Positions 15,320-23,608 are shown, numbered from the stretch's first letter. The stretch is DNA of 32,561 nt from an uncultured Clostridia bacterium (GCA_946629525.1 CAMOXU010000026.1:1-32561), one strand, 5' to 3'. A program made the numbers and translations. Notes: a model not told the origin generated them from the letters alone.

Positions 15320-16495
15320 TTACGATTCCCACTGAGATGAACGATCTGCACAGGGATTCGGTCCGGAATGCAGTTGCGAAAAATCCTGCTTCCCCGAGAA
15401 GGACTCCTCAGACACCGTGAGGAGCAGGGATTTCCCACGCTGCTCTCGGAGTTTTTGCGGATCGGGTGCAGTGTTCGATGTGTAGATACCGTCTGCAAGA
15501 ATCCGGTAAAATGCGTTGAAAGCCGGAGCGCTGTCGATGACCGTGGAATGCCATCCGCCTTTTTCGTACCAGATCCGGATCTGTTTCCCCATCCGAACAA
15601 AATACCACACGAGGGAGACGACATAGGTGTAAAAGCGGTCCCTCCGGACGATCCCCTCGAAAGTGAGAGGAGACGCGGACGCCATGAGGAGCAGGCAGAC
15701 TTCCTGCATTTCATTTTCACCGGGAAGCCGGGAGAGAAGCTCGCCCTGCCGGGCGGAGGCCTTCCAGTGGATCCTGTTCAGGCGGTCTCCCGGGATGTAG
15801 CGGCGGAGATCATTGCCGTAAACGACGTCTTCCCTGTACGCTTTTGAGCGGTCTGAAGCCAGCGCTTCCCGGATCTTCTCCATATCGGCGGACTCCTCTA
15901 TGACCGGGCGGACGCACATCCGGAGTGTAACCGGCATGCGGAAACGGAAATGTGCGATGCCGAAAAGTCCTGTTATCCGGATATACAGGATGCCTGCCGG
16001 ATAGGTTCCCGCATACAGACAGCGGAGAGTTCCGACGAGCGTCTGCTTCTCACCCGGCTTCAGGGAAAAACGCCCATGGATGGGGAGCTCCGAATAGGAG
16101 GCGAGGCGCTCTTCCCACTCGAAGGAGAGGTCTCCCATGGGAAGAATACCCGTGTTTTCGAGCTGGATCTCGAGTGGGACGGCATTTCCCTTCGTGCAGA
16201 AGACGTCCGGCGTGCCCTGATATATGCGGAGCGTCAGATAGATGATCAGCACATAGAGGAACCAGGCCGGGAGAGAGAGGAGGACCGTGTAAAAGACGAG
16301 GTAGGGGAGGGGGCTGCCGTAGAAGCTTACCCACAGGGTGGCAGAAAGCAGGGCACCCGCGTACAGGAGGAGATAATACGGCCGATCCGGCTTTCCTGTG
16401 ATATTCATGATGCCGGGCTTTTTGCCCGGAGTCCGGCTGATTGATTCTTTGCCGGCAGTCCGGCTGTCATGACTTCTTCGGAATATTTTCTTCAT
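15320..16495 (-). CDS. DUF58 membrane-anchored protein
   Basis: The 391-residue protein has two membrane helices (about residues 40-60 and 65-90), a beta-sandwich segment, and the DUF58 motif RRYIPGDRLNRIHWKASAR at residues 231-249. A vWA-like fold follows (VCLLLMAS and LTFEGIVRR...YTYVVSLVWYFVRMG), although the metal-binding MIDAS residues are not obvious. It is usually the partner of MoxR ATPases, which act as chaperones on vWA proteins, and of transglutaminase-like proteins. Here it sits between them, 57 bases before the transglutaminase start and 67 bases after moxR. The N-terminal 35 residues are basic and low-complexity; an internal Met at residue 30 is an alternative start. Confidence 0.9.
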   Translation of the reverse strand: MKKIFRRSHDSRTAGKESISRTPGKKPGIMNITGKPDRPYYLLLYAGALLSATLWVSFYGSPLPYLVFYTVLLSLPAWFLYVLIIYLTLRIYQGTPDVFCTKGNAVPLEIQLENTGILPMGDLSFEWEERLASYSELPIHGRFSLKPGEKQTLVGTLRCLYAGTYPAGILYIRITGLFGIAHFRFRMPVTLRMCVRPVIEESADMEKIREALASDRSKAYREDVVYGNDLRRYIPGDRLNRIHWKASARQGELLSRLPGENEMQEVCLLLMASASPLTFEGIVRRDRFYTYVVSLVWYFVRMGKQIRIWYEKGGWHSTVIDSAPAFNAFYRILADGIYTSNTAPDPQKLREQRGKSLLLTVSEESFSGKQDFSQLHSGPNPCADRSSQWES

Positions 16496-16507
16496 GGACA
16501 GGACTAC

Positions 16508-16564
16508 CTCCGGGATCTGCTTGATCGGGTGCAGGGATGAGGGAAGAATCTCCGGGATCTGCTT
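16508..16564. repeat. 15-bp direct repeat, 42 bp apart, at the end of the MoxR gene
   Basis: CTCCGGGATCTGCTT occurs at 16508-16522 and 16550-16564, and both copies continue into TCGGG. The second covers the first two bases of the MoxR stop codon. On the minus strand the first copy would read PDQ where the gene reads PE-stop, so this looks like a small tandem duplication of the gene's 3' end. Confidence 0.6.
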
Positions 16565-17492
16565 ATTCGGGCATGGAGACTTCGAGGAGCGCCCGGTCGA
16601 TGATCTTCTCTCCGTTCAGGGACCGCATCATGGCCTCCGGGGACATGATCAGGCGGTGGGCAAGCACGGGCTTTGCATTTTTTCGGATATCCTCCGGGGT
16701 GCAGAAGTCACGGCCGTCCAGAAAGGCCAGTGCTCTCGATGCCTGCAGAAGATCGAGAAAGGCTCTGGGACTTGCCCCGCAGAGGACGTCGCCGCTCCGT
16801 CTCGTGAATTCCACCAGGGAGGCTGCGTAGTCGATCAGGTCTTCATGGACAGAGACTTTCAGCACGACCTGTTTGGCTTCAAGAATCTCACTTTCCGTCA
16901 GGACCGGTCTGGTCTCCTCATGAAGGCTTCCGTCCAGAAACCGGCGGGCCATATCACGGCTGACTGCCGGCGAGGGGTAGCCGAGAGAGATTTTCATCAT
17001 AAAGCGGTCCATCTGGGCTTCGGGCAGGGCGTATGTCCCGATCGACTCCACCGGGTTCTGCGTGGCAGCGACCATGAAGGGCTCGGGAAGCGGCAGTGTC
17101 TCTCCGTCTACCGTCACACAGTGCTCTTCCATCGCTTCGAGAAGGGCTGCCTGGGTGCGCGCGGACGTGCGGTTGATCTCGTCCGCGAGGAGGATCTGAT
17201 GCATGATGGGACCGGGAATGAATCGGAATGTGCCGGAGGGCATGTCATAGAGGTTGAGCCCCGTGATGTCGGAGGGGAGGGTATCCGGCGTGAACTGGAT
17301 ACGGCTCACGGAGAGTGCCAGGGAGTCGGCCAGAGCGCGGATGAGAGAGGTCTTGCCGACCCCGGGGACGTCCTCGATCAGGATGTGCCCGCCGGAGAGC
17401 AGGCAGACGAGGACCGCATCGATCGCCTTGTCTGCGCCGAGGATCCGCTGCGCGATATTGTCGTGAAGACGATTCATGGGGGAGTTGTTCAT
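16563..17492 (-). CDS. MoxR-type AAA+ ATPase
   Basis: The protein is 309 residues from the ATG at 17492, preceded by GGAG eight bases away; ATGs at 17519 and 17477 are alternatives. Walker A is DVPGVGKTS (41-49) and Walker B LLADEINR (101-108). The sensor-1 segment FMVAATQNPVESIGTYALPE and sensor-2 region CGASPRAFLDLLQASRALA follow. MoxR ATPases are chaperone-like and act on vWA/DUF58 partners. It is the first gene of the minus-strand operon with DUF58 and the transglutaminase-like protein. The protein ends at PE, next to a short tandem duplication. Confidence 0.92.
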   Translation of the reverse strand: MNNSPMNRLHDNIAQRILGADKAIDAVLVCLLSGGHILIEDVPGVGKTSLIRALADSLALSVSRIQFTPDTLPSDITGLNLYDMPSGTFRFIPGPIMHQILLADEINRTSARTQAALLEAMEEHCVTVDGETLPLPEPFMVAATQNPVESIGTYALPEAQMDRFMMKISLGYPSPAVSRDMARRFLDGSLHEETRPVLTESEILEAKQVVLKVSVHEDLIDYAASLVEFTRRSGDVLCGASPRAFLDLLQASRALAFLDGRDFCTPEDIRKNAKPVLAHRLIMSPEAMMRSLNGEKIIDRALLEVSMPE

Positions 17493-17854
17493 GGCGTACG
17501 CTCCAATTCCGTTCTTCATCGCGCTTTTCCCCACGATTTGAAACGTGAGCTGTGTGCGCAAAGTGAAAAGGCCTGTGAAGCAGGCCGGATTATTCCTGAA
17601 TGTTCGCTGGATGCAATGTATTGGTTATTTTTATTGTGAAGAGATTCTTCTGAGATGTCAAGCGGGATGGAAGCCCGGCGGGCGGTACTTTTCCGCAGTC
17701 ATTCCGCTTTGCGCACATCTGTGGAGTTTATGGGGAATCGTCCGGGAAGATCTGAATTATACGGATTATCGACCGGAAATCTCACAAGGTTTTTGACCTG
17801 ATGCAATTGCCTGTGTTATAGTGGAAAAAATCAATCTGGGGAGAGTCCTGTAAA
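17493..17854. other. Divergent promoter region between moxR and the YdcF-like gene
   Basis: No gene is supported. An 11-bp inverted repeat TGTGCGCAAAG (17553-17563) and CTTTGCGCACA (17707-17717) is separated by 143 bases. A small hairpin GGCCTG-tgaa-GCAGGCC lies near 17570-17586 without a T-run. The plus-strand promoter is listed separately. Confidence 0.5.
17792..17821 (+). promoter_or_regulatory. Promoter of the YdcF-like gene
   Basis: TTGACC (17792-17797), an 18-base spacer, and TATAGT (17816-17821), about 33 bases before the ATG. GGGGAG is the ribosome binding site. Confidence 0.7.
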
Positions 17855-19063
17855 ATGCAAATCAACTCAAAAGAAGAGCGGCCGAAAACGTATGGACTGG
17901 TCGTCCTTACGTGCGTAGCGGCTGCGCTCATTCTCTACCTTGTATTTTTTGCGAAGGAAGTGCATCCGATCGCGGCCTGTACGGTCGCCATCGTATATTT
18001 TTCTATCCTTATGGTCAGTTTTGTTCTCGCGTTCTTCCGGCAGATCCGGTTCAATCTGTATTCCTACAACACGATTTTTTATGTAGGTTTTGCGCTGTTT
18101 TCGCTGTCACTCGTTATGACATTTGCCATGGTGATGCGATGGCTCCTTTCAGAGCCGGAGCTCTTCGGGGCAGACTACATACTGTGGATCCTGAGCGATT
18201 CGGCGAAGAACTATATGTTCGTCTCCTTCCCGTTTGTTCTGCTGTTCTCGGGCGGGCTGTGTGTATCGAACATTTCCCTCATCCGTCACGAAGGAAGGCG
18301 CTTCGTCAACTTCGTTGGCATCTTCCTGTCCGTCCTCATGCTGGGCGGCGCGATCTTTCTGTATGCAGTGGATTATTATGCGACGGGAAGCCAGATGGAG
18401 GTCATGATCCACGACCTTCTGACCAATATTTATGCCTCGGTCTATCTCTATTTTGAGTGCATGCTCATCGGGACGATCGTGGCGGGAGTGATCGCTGCGC
18501 GCTACGAGCCCGAGACGGATAAGGATTTTCTGATCATTCTGGGCTGCGGGATCCGGAAGGACGGGACGCCGACTCCGATCCTTAAGAGCAGGATCGACAG
18601 AGCCCTTTCGTTCTACAGAAAGCAGAAGGCGGAGACCGGGAAGGAACTTGTCTTTGTCACGTCCGGCGGTCAGGGACCGAGGGAGGTGACGACGGAGAGC
18701 TCATCGATGAAGCGGTACCTGCTTGAACAGGGTATTCCGGAGACGCAGATCATTGAAGAAGATAAATCCACCAGTACTTTTGAAAATATGAAGTACTCGA
18801 AGGCGAAGATCTTCGAGGTGGACCCGGAGGCAAAAATCGCGTTCTCGACATCCAATTATCACGTGTTCCGAAGCGGAACCCTTTCCAGAAAAGCGAAAAT
18901 GCGCTCGGTCGGCATGGGTGCCCCGACAAAGTGGTATTTCTGGCCGAACGCCGCGGTGCGGGAGTTCGCCGGGCTTGTTGCGAATCATAAGGGAAAGCAG
19001 GCACTGATCCTCGGAGGGATTATTGTGGTCTACCTGATTCTGACGATTTTGTCCTACCGATGA
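17855..19063 (+). CDS. YdcF-family (DUF218) membrane protein
   Basis: The 402-residue protein has about six N-terminal membrane helices to residue 215. A cytoplasmic or extracytoplasmic YdcF/SanA-type domain follows, with DFLIILGCGIRKDGTPTPIL, SRIDRALSFYRKQ, LVFVTSGGQGPREVTTESSS (the family G-G-Q pattern), and DKSTSTFENMKYSK. The C-terminal IAFSTSNYHVFRSGTLSRKA matches the conserved T-x2-YH-x2-R motif, and a last helix ends the protein. YdcF-like proteins bind nucleotide-like ligands, and ElyC/SanA relatives affect envelope integrity; the precise activity is unknown. It has its own promoter. A large palindromic repeat follows, so the next gene is probably not co-transcribed simply with it. 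Confidence 0.88.
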   Translation: MQINSKEERPKTYGLVVLTCVAAALILYLVFFAKEVHPIAACTVAIVYFSILMVSFVLAFFRQIRFNLYSYNTIFYVGFALFSLSLVMTFAMVMRWLLSEPELFGADYILWILSDSAKNYMFVSFPFVLLFSGGLCVSNISLIRHEGRRFVNFVGIFLSVLMLGGAIFLYAVDYYATGSQMEVMIHDLLTNIYASVYLYFECMLIGTIVAGVIAARYEPETDKDFLIILGCGIRKDGTPTPILKSRIDRALSFYRKQKAETGKELVFVTSGGQGPREVTTESSSMKRYLLEQGIPETQIIEEDKSTSTFENMKYSKAKIFEVDPEAKIAFSTSNYHVFRSGTLSRKAKMRSVGMGAPTKWYFWPNAAVREFAGLVANHKGKQALILGGIIVVYLILTILSYR

Positions 19064-19140
19064 AGACGGGCCTCACGAAACAAGTTGTTTCGCAAATGCA
19101 CATTCGCACACATTTTCGTTCGCACACATTAAGTAGGCTC

Positions 19141-19374
19141 TTGCGAAACTCAGTGCGGAATGAAATTGTATGAACAATTCAAACAATCTGCACAAGCCTT
19201 AGAACTTCTTCATGAGCGCAAGATGCGAAATGAACAAAAAGCGTGCTGTCTGAGCGAAGCGAGTTTACGCTTTTTGTGAATGCTCCTTCGCAGCTTGCAC
19301 GAATGATCAGAAGTTCAAGGCGCGGAAGCCGTTTGAATGTTCATACAATATTCATGCAGCACACAGTTTCGCAA
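19141..19374. repeat. 234-bp near-complete palindrome (large hairpin element)
   Basis: The left end TTGCGAAACT and right end AGTTTCGCAA are inverted, and pairing continues almost throughout: TTGTATGAACA (left) with TGTTCATACAA (right), GAACTTCT (19202-19209) with AGAAGTTC (19309-19316), and ACAAAAAGCGT (19234-19244) with ACGCTTTTTGT (19267-19277). The loop is 22 bases. ACATTAAG flanks it on both sides (19126-19133 and 19386-19393), which could be a target-site duplication. It contains no ORF of note. A second copy begins at 32508. A degenerate terminus-like stretch lies just to the left (19081-19128). Confidence 0.85.
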
Positions 19375-19413
19375 TTGCCTGACATACATTAAGAAGAGAC
19401 AGGAGATTTAGAC

Positions 19414-20589
19414 ATGGATTACGCAAAAGAGTCTTTAAAGAAGCATTATGAGTGGAGAGGAAAGCTTGAGATGGTGCCGCGCGCCGCAGTTGATTCGTCG
19501 GAAGCGCTGTCGCTTGCCTATACGCCCGGCGTTGCCGAGCCCTGCCTTGAGATCCAGAAGGATGTCACGAAGAGCTATGAGCTGACCAGGCGCTGGAATA
19601 CGGTGGCGGTCGTCACGGACGGCACGGCTGTTCTCGGCCTCGGCGATATCGGCCCGGAAGCCGGCATGCCGGTCATGGAGGGAAAATGCGTCCTGTTCAA
19701 AGCCTTCGGCGGCGTCGACGCGATCCCGCTCTGCATCCGGAGCAAGGATGTGGACACGATCGTGGAGACGGTCGCGCTCCTTGCGGGCTCCTTCGGAGGG
19801 GTCAACCTGGAGGATATCTCCGCACCGCGCTGCTTTGAGATCGAGCGGAAGCTGAAGGAGCGCTGCGACATTCCGATTTTCCACGATGATCAGCACGGGA
19901 CGGCGGTCATTACGCTTGCCGGGCTTACCAACGCCCTGAAGATCGTCGGCAAGAAGATGGAGGAGATCCGCATCGTCGTCAACGGGGCAGGCTCCGCGGC
20001 GATCGCCATCACGAAGCTTCTCATTTCCGCGGGGGCGAAGGATGTTACGCTATGCGACCGGAAGGGCGCGATCTATGAGGGCCGTAAGGAAGGCATGAAC
20101 CCCGTGAAGGAGGAAATGTCAAAGATCACGAACCCGCAGAAGAAAGCGGGATCCCTCGCGGATATGATGGTCGGCGCGGACGTCTTTATCGGCGTGTCTG
20201 CTCCCGGTGTCGTCACGACGGACATGATTCGGACCATGAATAAGGACGCCATCGTCTTTGCCTGCGCGAATCCGACGCCGGAGATCTTCCCCGACGACGC
20301 GAAGGCGGGCGGAGCGAGGATCGTCTCCACAGGGCGGAGCGATTTCCCGAACCAGATCAATAACGTCCTTGCTTTCCCGGGCATTTTCCGCGGAGCGCTG
20401 GACGCGAGAGCCTCCGATATCAACGACGAGATGAAGATCGCTGCATCCCGGGCACTGGCTGGTCTGATCGCCGATGAGGATCTGAATGAGAATTATATCA
20501 TTCCGGCAGCCTTTGATCCGCGGGTGAAGGATACGGTCGCGAAGGCGGTCTATGAGGCTGCAAAGAAATCGGGAGTGGCGAGGATCTGA
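19414..20589 (+). CDS. NAD(P)-dependent malic enzyme
   Basis: The 391-residue protein decarboxylates malate to pyruvate with reduction of NAD(P). It is the short bacterial form. Tyr36 in SLAYTPGVAEP and Lys91 in PVMEGKCVLFKAFGG are the catalytic pair. NLEDISAP (E133/D134) and FHDDQHGTA (D158/D159) hold the divalent metal. VVNGAGSAAIAI (189-200) is the nucleotide-binding loop. Cofactor preference cannot be read safely. The ATG is preceded by AGACAGGAG. The 40 bases upstream abut the large palindrome, so its promoter must lie within or beyond that element or be the upstream gene's. It would supply pyruvate and reducing power in a fermentative metabolism. Confidence 0.95.
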   Translation: MDYAKESLKKHYEWRGKLEMVPRAAVDSSEALSLAYTPGVAEPCLEIQKDVTKSYELTRRWNTVAVVTDGTAVLGLGDIGPEAGMPVMEGKCVLFKAFGGVDAIPLCIRSKDVDTIVETVALLAGSFGGVNLEDISAPRCFEIERKLKERCDIPIFHDDQHGTAVITLAGLTNALKIVGKKMEEIRIVVNGAGSAAIAITKLLISAGAKDVTLCDRKGAIYEGRKEGMNPVKEEMSKITNPQKKAGSLADMMVGADVFIGVSAPGVVTTDMIRTMNKDAIVFACANPTPEIFPDDAKAGGARIVSTGRSDFPNQINNVLAFPGIFRGALDARASDINDEMKIAASRALAGLIADEDLNENYIIPAAFDPRVKDTVAKAVYEAAKKSGVARI

Positions 20590-20632
20590 GCGGAGTGCGG
20601 TAAGATTCGGAAAAGTCCCGGAAAACAAGGGC

Positions 20633-20843
20633 AGATTGGACGGATCAGGTTAAAAAAGGAGAGATTTGTGACTTCTGCGCGGACAGGAATCCGCGCATCC
20701 GTGTCCTGCACACTGAGAATGCGGGATTGTCGGTTGCCCGGAACCGCGGACTTGACACTGCGTCGGGAGAGTTCATTTCCTTTGTGGGTGGGAAATGTTG
20801 ACAGATATGACTTTGCAGCTGCGAAGAAAGATACAGGTGATCC
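20633..20843 (+). pseudogene. GT2 glycosyltransferase remnant
   Basis: Two frames give one GT2 fragment. From 20658 the frame reads GEICDFCADRNPRIRVLHTE then NAGLSVARNRGLDTASGEFI and SFVG, ending in a stop at about 20806. The next frame continues VDRYDFAAAKKDTGDP up to the start of the following gene. Upstream, a DGS-like segment with a frameshift begins near 20633. These are residues roughly 30-110 of a GT-A domain, without the N-terminus, the DxD region or the C-terminal half. The frame break and missing ends make it non-functional. The nuclease gene begins where it stops. Confidence 0.75.
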
Positions 20844-22004
20844 ATGAAAACGATTATTGAACTCTACGACGAGCGCCCCATCGAGAACGTCCTCGGCGCC
20901 GAAATGTTCCGTCCGAGGGAACTGGTCATCCTCTGCCCGGCGGAGCTCGAGTCAACGCACACACTCTCGAGATCTCTAAAGAAATATTTTGAACACCGCG
21001 GCTGCCCCATCAAGGTCACCGTCGTGCCGGTGAGCCTCCTGGATGCCCGGAAGGTCGAAAAGCAGCTCCGGCGTGTGATCGAGACCCATGAGGACTGCGT
21101 GATCGACATCTCGGGAGGAACGGACGCGGCACTCTTTGCTGCAGGCTGCGTGAATCCGGAGGTGCCCGTGATTACCTACAGCCGCAAGAAGAATACATTT
21201 TTCGAGATACGGAACGCGCCCTACGCAAGGAACCTCCCCTGCAACATTCATCTCGACGCGGAATCCTGCTTCCTCATGGCGGGCGGGACGATGCTTCCGG
21301 GCCGCGAGAACAATGAAGCGCTCAGAGGCCGGATCGATGACATCGACCGTCTCTTCTCTGTCTTCAAAAAGTACCGCAGGATCTGGAACCGGCAGATCTC
21401 CTATATCCAGCAGATCTCCTCGTCGGAGCCCGGAGAGCTCGCGGCGGAAGGTGCGTACACGGTGAAGTCCGGCCGGGGAAGTGTCACGGTGGAGAGGGAG
21501 CTGCTTCTTGATCTCGCAGAGGAAGACCTCATACGGGACCTTGTCCTGACAGACCGGTCAGTCTCCTTCCGCTTCCCGGACGAGATGATCCGCTTCTGGC
21601 TCAGGGATATCGGCTCGGTGCTCGAGCTGCAGGTCTACCGGGCAGCAGTGTTGGCCGGATGTTTTGACGACGTGGTCCTGAGCGCCGTCGTGAACTGGGA
21701 GGGAGGAACGAACCAGCGGGACGCGGTCACCAATGAGATCGATGTCGTGGCGGTTCGCGGAGTATCTCCTGTATTTATCAGCTGCAAGACGAGTGAGATC
21801 AGGACGGAAGCCCTGAACGAGCTGGCAGTCCTCCGGGACCGGTTCGGCGGAAAGGGATCCCGGGCGATCATTGTCACGTCCGCGAATCCGTCAAGAGGCA
21901 GGGCACTCATGCGCATGCGGGCGACGGAGCTCGATATCGAGGTCGTAGAGTGGGGCGACGTGCAGACGGAGAGACTTGTGACAAGGCTGCAGATGAAGAT
22001 GTGA
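20844..22004 (+). CDS. Card1/Can2-like CARF-nuclease (DUF1887)
   Basis: The 386-residue protein has a Rossmann-like N-terminal CARF domain (residues 20-150: ELVILCPAEL, then CVIDISGGTDAALFAAGC at 85-102). A linker with a winged-helix-like stretch (GSVTVERELLLDLAEEDLIR) follows, and then a C-terminal PD-(D/E)XK nuclease core (VLELQVYRAA, TNEIDVV with D300, VFISCKTS with K315; Ser313 where Glu is usual). Length matches Card1 (about 375). Such proteins bind cyclic tetra-adenylate made by type III CRISPR complexes and then cut DNA and/or RNA. No cas gene or CRISPR array is present here. The ribosome binding site AGGTGATCC lies in the GT2 remnant. It could serve a remote CRISPR locus or another cyclic-oligonucleotide system. 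Confidence 0.8.
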   Translation: MKTIIELYDERPIENVLGAEMFRPRELVILCPAELESTHTLSRSLKKYFEHRGCPIKVTVVPVSLLDARKVEKQLRRVIETHEDCVIDISGGTDAALFAAGCVNPEVPVITYSRKKNTFFEIRNAPYARNLPCNIHLDAESCFLMAGGTMLPGRENNEALRGRIDDIDRLFSVFKKYRRIWNRQISYIQQISSSEPGELAAEGAYTVKSGRGSVTVERELLLDLAEEDLIRDLVLTDRSVSFRFPDEMIRFWLRDIGSVLELQVYRAAVLAGCFDDVVLSAVVNWEGGTNQRDAVTNEIDVVAVRGVSPVFISCKTSEIRTEALNELAVLRDRFGGKGSRAIIVTSANPSRGRALMRMRATELDIEVVEWGDVQTERLVTRLQMKM

Positions 22005-22045
22005 AATCACGCAAAAGAAGACACTTTTTTGCACAAAAGAAACCC

Positions 22046-22074
22046 TTTTCAGAGCAGAGGCAAAGCTTTATAAT
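22046..22074 (+). promoter_or_regulatory. Promoter of the alcohol dehydrogenase gene
   Basis: TTTTCA (22046-22051), a 17-base spacer, and a perfect TATAAT (22069-22074). About 95 bases of leader follow, with a small hairpin in GGCGGAGACTTCCGCC. Confidence 0.6.
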
Positions 22075-22173
22075 CGAGTTAGTGGGGTGAATATAGAACG
22101 TCATTCCCTGAGCAATTCCGGCGGCGGAGACTTCCGCCATGACATTGACCGGAAAACTAAGGAGGTAGAGACT

Positions 22174-23319
22174 ATGGCAGTAAATCGTTTCGTCCTGAAC
22201 GGAATTTCCTATCACGGACACGGCGCAATCAAGGAGATCCCGGGCCTCATCAAGTCCAGAGGCTTCAAGAAGGCTTTCGTGGCTTCCGATCCGGACCTTG
22301 TAAAGTTTGGTGTTACGGCAAATGTCACAAATCTTCTGGAGGAGAACGGCATCGAGTACACACTGTATTCCGATATCAAGCCGAATCCGACAATTGAGAA
22401 TATTCAGCACGGCGTTGAGGCTTACAAAGAGTCCGGCGCTGACATGATGATCACGATCGGCGGCGGCTCTTCCATGGATACAGGCAAGGGCATCGGCATC
22501 ATCATCAACAACCCGGAATTCGCGGATGTCCGCTCCCTTGAGGGCGTAGCTCCGACAAAGAAGCGCACGGTCTTCACGATCGCTGTCCCGACGACAGGCG
22601 GCACAGGCGCTGAGTCCACGATCAACTACGTCGTGACAGACGTCGAGAGAAAGAGAAAGTTCGTCTGCGTAGACCCTAACGATATCCCGGATATCGCAGT
22701 CGTTGACCCGGATATGATGTCCTCCATGCCGAGAGGCCTCACAGCTTCCACAGGTATGGACGCTCTGACACATGCGATCGAGGGCTATACAACAGCTGCT
22801 GCATGGGAGCTGTCTGACTGCCTCGACCTCGAGGCGATCAAGCTGATCGGCAAGAACCTCCGCAAGGCTGTCGCCAATGATCCGGACGGCCGCGAAGGCA
22901 TGGCTCTTGCACAGTATGTGACGGCGATGGCTTATTCCAACGTCGGCCTCGGAATCGCTCATTCCATGGCACACACGCTGGGTGCTGTCTATGACACACC
23001 GCACGGCGTCGCATGCGCGATGATGCTCCCGATCGTTATGGAGTTCAACGCAGAGTGCACAGGCACGAAGTTCAAGGATATCGCCGAGGCGCTCGGCGTC
23101 GACACGACAGGCATGGATCAGGAAGCTTACAGGAAGGCAGCAGTCGACGCAGTTCGCCAGCTTTCCATCGATGTAGGAATTCCGACAAAGCTCGAGAAGC
23201 TCAAGGAAGAGGATCTTCCATTCCTCTGCGAGTCCGCAGCTGCAGATGCATGCGCACCGGGCAACCCGAAGCATGCAACGCTTGAGGACTTCGAGAAGAT
23301 GTTCAGAAAGCTTATGTAA
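22174..23319 (+). CDS. fucO: Iron-containing alcohol dehydrogenase (lactaldehyde reductase type)
   Basis: The 381-residue group III alcohol dehydrogenase starts at the ATG after AAGGAGGT; the upstream in-frame extension lacks a ribosome binding site. The NAD motif is TIGGGSSMDTGKGIGI (94-109). The iron ligands fall at D196, H200, H263 and H277, the same numbers as in E. coli FucO, in GMDALTHAIEGY and GIAHSMAHTLGAVYDTPHG. The segments NNPEFADVRSLEG, KFVCVDPNDIP and GNPKHATLEDFEKMF also resemble FucO. It would reduce lactaldehyde or another short aldehyde to the alcohol with NADH. The codon bias and the strong ribosome binding site suggest high expression. It is monocistronic, with its own promoter and terminator. 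Other aldehydes are possible substrates, so the symbol is by similarity. Confidence 0.85.
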   Translation: MAVNRFVLNGISYHGHGAIKEIPGLIKSRGFKKAFVASDPDLVKFGVTANVTNLLEENGIEYTLYSDIKPNPTIENIQHGVEAYKESGADMMITIGGGSSMDTGKGIGIIINNPEFADVRSLEGVAPTKKRTVFTIAVPTTGGTGAESTINYVVTDVERKRKFVCVDPNDIPDIAVVDPDMMSSMPRGLTASTGMDALTHAIEGYTTAAAWELSDCLDLEAIKLIGKNLRKAVANDPDGREGMALAQYVTAMAYSNVGLGIAHSMAHTLGAVYDTPHGVACAMMLPIVMEFNAECTGTKFKDIAEALGVDTTGMDQEAYRKAAVDAVRQLSIDVGIPTKLEKLKEEDLPFLCESAAADACAPGNPKHATLEDFEKMFRKLM

Positions 23320-23403
23320 TTTCTGAAAGAATGCACGTTCCGGGGACAGGAGACTTCCCGACAAAAGAAGCCGTATAGAAGATAGATGGATCTGGAACGG
23401 TGA

Positions 23404-23462
23404 AAAACGGGTGTTTGCGATGCACTGGGGGATCCCCTGCACACGCAGCACCCGTTTTTTAT
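23404..23462. terminator. Intrinsic terminator of the alcohol dehydrogenase gene
   Basis: CGGGTG (23408-23413) pairs with CACCCG (23449-23454), with AAAAA before and TTTTTT after. The apical part forms a second strong stem TGCA-CTGGGGGATCCCC-TGCA. Confidence 0.9.
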
Positions 23463-23539
23463 CTCTGAAACTATTGAAAAAGCGGTCCGTTTGTGCCAAT
23501 ATAAATATATATATGTTTGAGGCAATCTTGAGATATGAT

Positions 23540-23608
23540 ACAGCGTTTTAACAGACGCTGTTTTTTTTCTCATAAGAAATCCCTTCGGATTTCCTGTGAG
23601 AAAAAAGC
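23540..23608 (+). repeat. Back-to-back hairpins (terminator-like plus palindrome)
   Basis: ACAGCG-(10)-CGCTGT followed by eight T (23540-23568) is terminator-shaped. Directly after, TTTTTTCTCA (23563) pairs across GAAATCC-cttc-GGATTTC to TGAGAAAAAA (ending 23606), a tall symmetric hairpin. Several smaller hairpins follow, including GCAC-tcc-GTGC and CCG-cacgta-CGG. No gene lies in 23463-23762. Confidence 0.65.

Noticed and set aside
21907..23499. 530-codon open frame antisense to the alcohol dehydrogenase
   Set aside because: Same cause; the plus strand encodes a complete FucO-type enzyme with all metal ligands, and the frame overlaps the terminator.
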